Made by a program: the position numbers and the translations under genes
Notes under the pieces: generated by a model
What the model was told of the DNA's origin: nothing
What the model saw: only the letters and a program-made list of their open reading frames with translations
Database searches by the model: none
In this document: piece after piece, positions 14,919 through 20,065 of the stretch
How the letters are laid out: each line of letters opens with the position of its first letter
How positions within the stretch are numbered: position 1 is the first letter of the stretch
Assembly: GCA_030148625.1 (NCBI GenBank)
Contig: JASBTC010000223.1
Span: 1 to 20,065 of the forward strand
Direction of reading: 5' to 3'
Origin: Sphingobium sp.
Lineage (GTDB): Bacteria > Pseudomonadota > Alphaproteobacteria > Sphingomonadales > Sphingomonadaceae
Length of the DNA stretch: 20,065 bases

Positions 14919-15329
14919 ATGATGGATCAGCCGGACGACAGCGACGAAACCGGAAAGCCGAACGCTTCGCGGCGTCAGGCACTAATGATCGGCGCGGTCG
15001 CGGCGTCGGCCGTGGTCTCGATCCGCCCTGCATTGGCCCAGACCGCGGGCTCGGTGCTCAATTGCGAGATTCCCGTGCCCGATGCGGCACGTGCCGGCAA
15101 TTATATCGCGCCCGACGGCAGCCTGGTCCCTTCGGATACGCCGGGCGCGTTCCCGCCATCGCCGCGTCCGTTCAAGGGTGAGGAAGTCCGTTCGACGCTG
15201 CGCAGCGGCCGTTCTCTGCCGGGCACCGATCCGTCGCGCAGCCAGGCCTATACCAATTATATCCGTCGTCTTCAGCAGGGCCAGAGCGGCTTCACCTGCT
15301 ACGCCTCGCTGCAGAATCCGCGGCGCTAA
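14919..15329 (+). CDS. Small exported protein with Tat-type signal, first gene of the HPr-rel-A operon
   Basis: 136 residues. A polar N-region with twin arginines (NASRRQALMIGA, Arg18-Arg19), a hydrophobic core AVAASAVVSI and a likely cleavage after Ala40 (PALA-Q) make a Tat-type signal peptide. The mature part, about 96 residues, is rich in Pro, Ser, Gly and Arg and has just two cysteines, Cys49 near its start and Cys127 near its end, which could close a disulfide. I recognise no domain. AAGGG lies four bases before ATG 14919 and seven before a second ATG at 14922, which may be the true start. The stop is 10 bp before the PqqD-like gene, so it is co-transcribed with a putative modification system and could be its substrate; this is inference. 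A 116-bp divergent gap separates it from phoR. Confidence 0.75.
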   Translation: MMDQPDDSDETGKPNASRRQALMIGAVAASAVVSIRPALAQTAGSVLNCEIPVPDAARAGNYIAPDGSLVPSDTPGAFPPSPRPFKGEEVRSTLRSGRSLPGTDPSRSQAYTNYIRRLQQGQSGFTCYASLQNPRR

Positions 15330-15339
15330 TTTCCCTGTC

Positions 15340-15618
15340 ATGGGGGGCATCGTCTACCGGGCGGATCCGCCCTCGGCACGGTGCCTGGTGGCGCTCGACA
15401 CACTCGACCTGATCTATCATCGTCCTTCGGGCATGACGCATGTCGTATCCGAGCCGGTTCCCCAGATTCTCGACATGTTGGCGGATGGGCCGACCGATGC
15501 GGAGGGCGTCGTGGCGCGCCTGTCGGCACGCCATGATTTCGATCCCGAAGGCGCGGTCGAGGCGATCGCCGCGCGGTTGATCGAGCTCGAAGCGATCGGC
15601 CTGGTCCAGCGCGCATGA
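15340..15618 (+). CDS. PqqD-family RRE protein, HPr-rel-A system
   Basis: 92 residues, the size of a stand-alone PqqD/RiPP recognition element. Pattern: a short N-terminal beta region, LDTLDLIYHRPSGMTHVVSE, then LDMLADGPTDAEGVVARLS and a C-terminal helix ending in LIELEAIGLVQRA, the PqqD winged-helix arrangement. In RiPP pathways such domains bind a leader peptide and present it to modifying enzymes. Neighbourhood (HprK-related kinase, nucleotidyltransferase) matches what I recall as the HPr-rel-A system PqqD family chaperone. No clear Shine-Dalgarno is present; translation likely re-initiates 10 bp after the preceding stop. It overlaps the kinase gene by 4 bp. Confidence 0.82.
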   Translation: MGGIVYRADPPSARCLVALDTLDLIYHRPSGMTHVVSEPVPQILDMLADGPTDAEGVVARLSARHDFDPEGAVEAIAARLIELEAIGLVQRA

Positions 15619-16481
15619 TGCATCGCTTCTCCGTTCGTATCGGTCCGGTGGGGTTCCGTATCGGATCCGCCTGGCCGCAGCCGGTCGCGGCGCTCCGTGC
15701 GCTTTATTCCGGTTATCCGGAACCCGAGGATGGCGTAGCCGACTTCACGGTGCGGCTGGAGCCCGAGCGGCCATGGCGTCGCTTGCTGCGCCCCTCCGTC
15801 GCGATCAATGGCGATTTCACGCTGCCCGATGCTGCCCCGCTGCCGCTGGCACAGGGCCTGCTCGCCGCCGAGATGGGCATGAATTTGCAGATGGCGCTCG
15901 GCCAGCGCCGTTATCTGCTGCTGCATGCGTCGGCGGTGGAGCGCGACGGCCGCGCGCTGCTGATGACCGGCCATTCGGGGGCGGGCAAGTCGACGCTGGC
16001 GGCGCTGCTCGGCGAACGCGGCTGGCGGTTCATGGGCGACGAATTCGCGCTGCTCGATCCCGAAACCGGGTTGCTCCATGCCTTTCCACGGATGGTCAGC
16101 CTGAAGAATGCTGCGATCGCGGCGATGACCGCGGAGGTTGCGCCCGATCGTTTCGGCCCGTTGCTGAGCGGTACGCCCAAGGGCGATATCCGCCATCTGC
16201 GCCCCAACCGGGCCGCGCTGGAGGCGATGGATGTGCCCGCACGGCCCGCACTGATCCTGTTTCCGCGCTATGGCTTCGCCAAGGCGGATCGGCCGGTGGG
16301 CGCGAGCGAGGGTTTTGTGCGGTTGACCCAGGCCTCGACCAATTATGTCGCGATGGGTGAGCCCGCCTTCGATGCGCTTTCGGCGCTGGTGCGCGACGTG
16401 CCGGGCCGCGCGATCGACTATCCCGATACGGAGAGCGCGGTCGCGCAAGTCGAACGGCTCTGGACGGAAGAGGCACGATGA
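15615..16481 (+). CDS. HprK-related kinase A
   Basis: 288 residues, related to HPr kinase/phosphorylase. The P-loop TGHSGAGKST at 118-127 (Lys125) follows HASAV at 104-108, and an acidic GDE at 141-143 follows the RGWRFMG turn, the order seen in the HprK fold. It lacks the N-terminal domain of true HprK, and there is no PTS gene in the window, so HPr is unlikely to be its substrate. Related kinases in some lasso-peptide clusters phosphorylate the precursor peptide; by analogy it may phosphorylate the exported protein encoded upstream or a small molecule. It begins inside the PqqD stop (ATGA) and ends inside the next start. Confidence 0.86.
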   Translation: MMHRFSVRIGPVGFRIGSAWPQPVAALRALYSGYPEPEDGVADFTVRLEPERPWRRLLRPSVAINGDFTLPDAAPLPLAQGLLAAEMGMNLQMALGQRRYLLLHASAVERDGRALLMTGHSGAGKSTLAALLGERGWRFMGDEFALLDPETGLLHAFPRMVSLKNAAIAAMTAEVAPDRFGPLLSGTPKGDIRHLRPNRAALEAMDVPARPALILFPRYGFAKADRPVGASEGFVRLTQASTNYVAMGEPAFDALSALVRDVPGRAIDYPDTESAVAQVERLWTEEAR

Positions 16482-17482
16482 AGGCGCTTGCCGACGCGTT
16501 GCGCGATCCTGCGAGCACCGCGCGGTTCGATGCGGGCAATTGGACGGCGCTGATCGCGGCCGCGCGCGCAGAGCAGTTGATCGGCAGTCTCGCCTTTCGG
16601 CTGGAAGGGCAGCCGATGCCCGGCGCCGCTGCACGTATCCTGGCCGATGCTCGTGCGTCGGCCGAACAATGGCGCCGTTCGGCATTATGGGAGGCGGAAA
16701 TGGCGCGCCGCGCGCTGGCCGCGCTCGACCTGCCCGTGATCCTGATGAAGGGAACTGCCTATGCCGCCGCCGGGATGGACGCCGGGGTGGGGCGCTCGAT
16801 CGGCGATCTCGACATCATGGTGCCGCAGGGTGCGCTGGGGCCAGTGGAGGCGGCGCTGCTCACCGCTGGCTGGGAATGGGTGAAGCCCGATCCCTATGAC
16901 GATGCCTATTATCGCGAGCATATGCACGAGCTGCCGCCGCTGATCCATCGCGAGCGCGACCGGATGATCGACGTCCATCATACGATATTGCCGTTGACAG
17001 CGCGGGTTACGCCGGATGCGGCGGCGATGGTGGCGGACAGCGTCGAGCTTACCGACGGGCTGCGCACCTTTTCCCCGGAAGACATGGTGCTGCACGGTGT
17101 CGCGCATCTCTTTGCGGACGGCGATCTCGCAGGAGGTTTGCGGAACCTGTGGGATCAGGACCGGCTCTTCCGCCAACTCGGCGTTGAGCCCGGCTTCTGG
17201 GATCGCCTCGGCGCCCGCGCGCAGCTACATGGCCTCACTCGGCATCTCGCGCTCGCCTTGCGCCTGACCCGGCGTCTCTATGCGACGCCGGTCGATCCGG
17301 CGCTGGCCGGACGCGCCGGGCTGTTGGACGGCTGGTTCGTCCGCCGTCTGCTCGCGCGCGACGGTTGGGGGCGCTCGACGCGCAAGTTCACTCAACTCGC
17401 TTTCTATATCCGCTCGCATTGGCTGCGCATGCCGCCGTTGATGTTGGCGCGGCATCTCTGGACCAAATGGCGCAAGGGCTAA
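16478..17482 (+). CDS. Nucleotidyltransferase family protein (NTP_transf_5)
   Basis: 334 residues. The N-terminal helical region leads to LPVILMKGTAYAAAG (Lys91-Gly92) and GRSIGDLDIMVP with Asp110 and Asp112, the GxDxD-type metal-binding pair of the nucleotidyltransferase fold as arranged in family NTP_transf_5. MIDVHHTIL supplies a third acidic residue after this, and the C-terminal half is helical with arginine-rich stretches. Members are found in RiPP clusters beside HprK-like kinases, where transfer of a nucleotide is assumed but seldom shown. The start overlaps the kinase stop by 4 bp (ATGA); it is the last gene of the operon. Confidence 0.84.
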   Translation: MKALADALRDPASTARFDAGNWTALIAAARAEQLIGSLAFRLEGQPMPGAAARILADARASAEQWRRSALWEAEMARRALAALDLPVILMKGTAYAAAGMDAGVGRSIGDLDIMVPQGALGPVEAALLTAGWEWVKPDPYDDAYYREHMHELPPLIHRERDRMIDVHHTILPLTARVTPDAAAMVADSVELTDGLRTFSPEDMVLHGVAHLFADGDLAGGLRNLWDQDRLFRQLGVEPGFWDRLGARAQLHGLTRHLALALRLTRRLYATPVDPALAGRAGLLDGWFVRRLLARDGWGRSTRKFTQLAFYIRSHWLRMPPLMLARHLWTKWRKG

Positions 17483-17484
17483 AA

Positions 17485-17509
17485 AGCCCCTCCCCTGAAG
17501 AGAGGGGCT
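17485..17509 (-). terminator. Intrinsic terminator between convergent genes (best fit: gph)
   Basis: AGCCCCTC (17485-17492) and GAGGGGCT (17502-17509) form a perfect 8-bp stem with a 9-nt loop. Read on the minus strand it is followed by TTTTT, a proper U-tract, four bases after the gph stop. On the plus strand the hairpin starts two bases after the nucleotidyltransferase stop but lacks a U-run. Confidence 0.75.
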
Positions 17510-17513
17510 AACC

Positions 17514-18194
17514 TTAAAGCCCGCGCAGCGTCGGGATCAGATCCTCATAACGATCGATGATCGCATCGGCGCCGAGCTCTTCCGCAGGGCCGCCGAGAAA
17601 GCCGAAGCGCACCACGACGCTCGGCACGCCGGCATTCTTCGCTGCCATCACGTCGTAGATCGAATCGCCGACGAATGCCGCGCGGCCGCCGCCGGCGCGG
17701 CGAATCATCTCGTGGATCGGCGCGGCGGAGGGCTTGGCATTGCCCTTGCCCATGGTGTCGCCGCCGATCAGCGCGAAGAAGCGGTCGCGCAGGCCCAGTT
17801 CGGTCAGCAGCTTGTCCGCAAGGCGTTCGAACTTGTTGGTGCAGACCGCGACCTTGACGTCCATCGCGTCGAGCGCGTCGAGCGTTTCGACCATGCCCGG
17901 AAAGGCAAAGCTGCCCGCCGAGATATTGGCTTCATAATGATCGAGCAGCGCACGGTAGAGATGCGCCATCTCGTCCGCTTCGCAACCGCCGGTCGCCGCG
18001 AGGCCGTGCTCGAGCATCCGCTTGGCGCCGCCACCGATCATCGGCCGCACCGTTGCCACGTCGAGCAATGGCCGGCCCGCCAGCGCCAGGGCGTGATTGA
18101 CCGCGCCGGTCAGATCCGCGCTGGTGTCGAGCAGGGTGCCGTCGAGGTCGAAACCGACGAGCTGAAACGGAAAGGCGGCGGAGCTGTCTTGCAT
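17514..18194 (-). CDS. gph: Phosphoglycolate phosphatase (HAD family)
   Basis: 226 residues from ATG 18194; longer upstream starts would run into the glmU leader. HAD motif I FDLDGTLLDTSAD gives the nucleophile Asp16 and acid/base Asp18; motif II is the Thr in VAVCTNK; motif III the Lys in GNAKPSAAP; motif IV GDSIYDV. Helical cap domain about 22-90. The family removes phosphate from 2-phosphoglycolate formed in DNA-end repair or photorespiration; several relatives act on other sugar phosphates, so the exact substrate is less certain than the fold. Divergent from glmU with 76 bp between the start codons, in which I see no clear promoter. Confidence 0.88.
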   Translation of the reverse strand: MQDSSAAFPFQLVGFDLDGTLLDTSADLTGAVNHALALAGRPLLDVATVRPMIGGGAKRMLEHGLAATGGCEADEMAHLYRALLDHYEANISAGSFAFPGMVETLDALDAMDVKVAVCTNKFERLADKLLTELGLRDRFFALIGGDTMGKGNAKPSAAPIHEMIRRAGGGRAAFVGDSIYDVMAAKNAGVPSVVVRFGFLGGPAEELGADAIIDRYEDLIPTLRGL

Positions 18195-18270
18195 GGTGCG
18201 TCCCATGCCTCGGCAGCTATGGAAATGGCAAGGTTTCCGTGGCAAGTGCGGGCGCCATGAGGGAACATCC

Positions 18271-19632
18271 ATGAGCGCGACGCCCGCCGCAGATCTTGCC
18301 GCAATCATCCTCGCTGCGGGGCAGGGCACGCGGATGAAATCCGACATCCACAAGGTGCTGCACCCGATCGCCGGGCGGCCGATGCTTCATCACCTGCTGG
18401 CAAGCGTCGATGCGCTCGCCCCCGCGCGGACGGTGGTGGTGGTCGGGGCCGGCCGCGAACAGGTCGAGGCATCGCTGGCGGGCGGTACGGCGGGTTTCGC
18501 CGTCCAAGCGGAACAGCTCGGGACCGGTCACGCCGTCCGTCAGGCGGAGCAGGCGCTTTCGGGTTTCGATGGCGATGTGCTGATTCTCTATGGCGACGTG
18601 CCGCTGGTCGAAGAGGCGACGATGCGCGGCATGATCGCGCGACTGAACGCCGCCGATGCCCCCGTCGTGGTCGTTCTCGCCTTCCGTCCCGACGATGCCG
18701 CAGCCTATGGCCGGATCGTCGTCGAGGGGGACGGCTCCATCGCGAAGATGGTCGAATATAAGGACGCGACGCCGGAGGAGCGTGCGCTAAACCTGTGCAA
18801 TTCTGGGCTGATGGCGGTCCGCGCGCGCGATCTGTTCGATCTGCTCGGGCGCATCGGCAACGACAATGCGGCGGGCGAATATTATCTGCCCGACATCGTC
18901 ATGCTGGCGCTGGCCGAAGGGCGCCGCAGCGCCGTGGTCGAGGCCGAACCCTGGGAAGTCGCCGGCGTCAACAGCCGCGCCGAGCTCGCCGCAATCGAAG
19001 GCGAATGGCAGCGCCGTCGCCGCGCGCGCGCCATGGCCGAAGGCGCGACGCTGATCGCGCCGGAAACGGTGTGGTTCGCGCATGACACGGTGATCGGTCG
19101 CGACGTGACGATCGAGCCCAATGTTTTTTTCGGCCCTGGCGTGAGTGTTGCCGACCGGGTCGTCATCCACGGTTTCAGCCATATCGAGGGTGCGACGATC
19201 GGCGAAAAAGCGGAAGTCGGTCCTTACGCGCGGCTGCGTCCCGGCGCCGTCATGGGTGAGAAATCCAAAGTCGGCAACTTCGTCGAGATGAAGAAGGCGG
19301 TGCTGGGCCCCGGCGCGAAAGCCAACCACCTGACCTATCTGGGCGATGCCGAGGTGGGGGCGGGCGCCAATATCGGCGCGGGCACCATCACCTGTAATTA
19401 TGACGGCTATTTCAAATACCGGACCGAGATCGGTGCCGGCGCCTTTATCGGATCGAACAGCGCGCTCGTGGCGCCCGTCCGGATCGGCGCGGGGGCGATC
19501 GTCGGTGCGGGATCGGTCATCACCCGCGACGTCGAGGCGGATGCGCTCGCGGTAGCGCGGGGGCAGCAGGAAGCGAAGCCGGGGCGGGCCAAGCGTTTCC
19601 GCGATGTGATGAGCGCGAAGAAGAATAAATAG
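18271..19632 (+). CDS. glmU: Bifunctional N-acetylglucosamine-1-phosphate uridyltransferase / glucosamine-1-phosphate acetyltransferase
   Basis: 453 residues, normal family length. The N-terminal uridyltransferase has LAAGQGTRMKSDIHKVLHPI at 14-33, QLGTGHAV and ILYGDVPLV; the C-terminal acetyltransferase is a left-handed beta-helix of hexapeptide repeats ending in ITRDVEADALAVARGQQ, with the catalytic His in AKANHLTYLGDAEVG and the NYDGYFKYRT block. It makes UDP-GlcNAc for peptidoglycan and lipopolysaccharide. GAGGGA six bases upstream fixes the ATG at 18271. GlmS, which makes its precursor glucosamine-6-phosphate, follows 44 bp later; glmM is not in the window. Confidence 0.97.
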   Translation: MSATPAADLAAIILAAGQGTRMKSDIHKVLHPIAGRPMLHHLLASVDALAPARTVVVVGAGREQVEASLAGGTAGFAVQAEQLGTGHAVRQAEQALSGFDGDVLILYGDVPLVEEATMRGMIARLNAADAPVVVVLAFRPDDAAAYGRIVVEGDGSIAKMVEYKDATPEERALNLCNSGLMAVRARDLFDLLGRIGNDNAAGEYYLPDIVMLALAEGRRSAVVEAEPWEVAGVNSRAELAAIEGEWQRRRRARAMAEGATLIAPETVWFAHDTVIGRDVTIEPNVFFGPGVSVADRVVIHGFSHIEGATIGEKAEVGPYARLRPGAVMGEKSKVGNFVEMKKAVLGPGAKANHLTYLGDAEVGAGANIGAGTITCNYDGYFKYRTEIGAGAFIGSNSALVAPVRIGAGAIVGAGSVITRDVEADALAVARGQQEAKPGRAKRFRDVMSAKKNK

Positions 19633-19633
19633 T

Positions 19634-19657
19634 CTCCCTCCCGCAAGCAGGAGGGGG
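19634..19657 (+). terminator. Hairpin between glmU and glmS
   Basis: CTCCCTCC (19634-19641) pairs with GGAGGGGG (19650-19657), 8 bp with one T-G wobble, loop CGCAAGCA. AAATGG follows instead of a U-run, so complete termination is unlikely and glmS can still be read from the glmU transcript. It belongs to the CCCTCC/GGAGGG intergenic hairpin type. Confidence 0.4.
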
Positions 19658-19676
19658 AAATGGAGTCAGTGCGAAT

Positions 19677-20065
19677 ATGTGCGGAATCATCGGAATCCTG
19701 GGTAAAAACGACGTCGCCGATCGGCTGGTCGACGGGCTGAAGCGCCTGGAATATCGTGGCTATGATTCCGCGGGCATCTGCACCGTCCATGACGGGCAGC
19801 TGATCCGCCGCCGCGCGGAGGGCAAGCTGGAGAATCTGGCGCGCGTCCTAGCCGCCGATCCCGCACTGGGCACAAGCGGCATCGCCCACACCCGCTGGGC
19901 GACGCATGGCGCGCCGACCACCGACAATGCCCATCCGCATATCGCGGGCGATGTGGTGATCGTCCACAACGGCATCATCGAGAATTTCAAGCCGCTGCGT
20001 GACGAATTGCTGGCTGAGGGTCGCGTCTTCCTGAGCCAGACCGACACCGAAGTGGTCGCGCATCT
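19677..20065 (+). CDS. glmS: Glutamine-fructose-6-phosphate aminotransferase (partial)
   Basis: The first 129 codons of a family of about 607 residues; it runs off the right edge. The N-terminal glutaminase domain is clear: Cys2 (nucleophile after Met removal) in MCGIIGILG, LEYRGYDSAGI, HTRWATHG and VHNGIIENF, ending in TDTEVVAH. It moves the amide nitrogen of glutamine to fructose-6-phosphate, giving glucosamine-6-phosphate, the entry step to UDP-GlcNAc, upstream of GlmU in the pathway. GGAG lies 11 bases before the start. The 44-bp leader is far too short for a glmS ribozyme. Confidence 0.96.
   Translation, partial: MCGIIGILGKNDVADRLVDGLKRLEYRGYDSAGICTVHDGQLIRRRAEGKLENLARVLAADPALGTSGIAHTRWATHGAPTTDNAHPHIAGDVVIVHNGIIENFKPLRDELLAEGRVFLSQTDTEVVAH

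Noticed and set aside
19633..19676. glmS ribozyme or riboswitch
   Set aside because: The leader is only 44 bp and contains just one short hairpin; the ribozyme needs well over 100 nt and is a Gram-positive feature.

Overview
The window looks like chromosomal DNA of a GC-rich alphaproteobacterium, most likely a sphingomonad. The signs are a high-GC third codon position throughout, a cysE-DUF2794 pair, a pst operon whose PstA and PstC carry the long alphaproteobacterial N-terminal extensions, an HPr-rel-A type cluster (PqqD-like, HprK-related kinase, nucleotidyltransferase), and intergenic CCCTCC/GGAGGG hairpins. The genus is an inference; there is no rRNA or tRNA here to settle it. I see no transposase, prophage or CRISPR array.

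Left part (1-7450). A partial oxyR (both redox cysteines present) follows a TauE/SafE-type sulfite exporter gene on the minus strand. Divergent from these are cysE and a DUF2794 gene, overlapping by 4 bp, so the block links sulfur assimilation or export with peroxide sensing. A convergent terminator region separates them from three independent minus-strand genes: a polytopic membrane protein with an operator-like palindrome over its promoter, an SDR of the (3R)-hydroxyacyl-CoA dehydrogenase type with a TGACGTT/AACGTCA palindrome upstream, and a small secreted proline-rich protein. Next comes a divergent pair, an NAD(P)-binding epimerase-like protein and a LysR-type regulator that may be translated from a leaderless mRNA.

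Middle part (7422-14802), all on the minus strand: phoR - pstS - pstC - pstA - pstB - phoU - phoB. This is a complete phosphate sensing and uptake locus. PstS binds phosphate in the periplasm, PstC/PstA/PstB import it, PhoU relays transporter status to the PhoR kinase, and PhoR phosphorylates PhoB. A 16/18 match to the Pho box lies between phoR and pstS, so PhoB very probably activates pstS and the genes after it. A palindromic repeat pair (REPIN-like) sits between pstS and pstC.

Right part (14919-20065). Divergent from phoR is a tight four-gene plus-strand operon: a Tat-type exported protein with two cysteines, a PqqD-family RRE protein, an HprK-related kinase and an NTP_transf_5 nucleotidyltransferase. 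Kinase, RRE and nucleotidyltransferase together resemble the tailoring part of some lasso-peptide clusters, but no cyclase or leader peptidase is present; this is the best candidate in the window for a poorly described system. It is followed by a phosphoglycolate phosphatase gene (gph, minus strand) and the UDP-GlcNAc synthesis genes glmU and glmS (partial).
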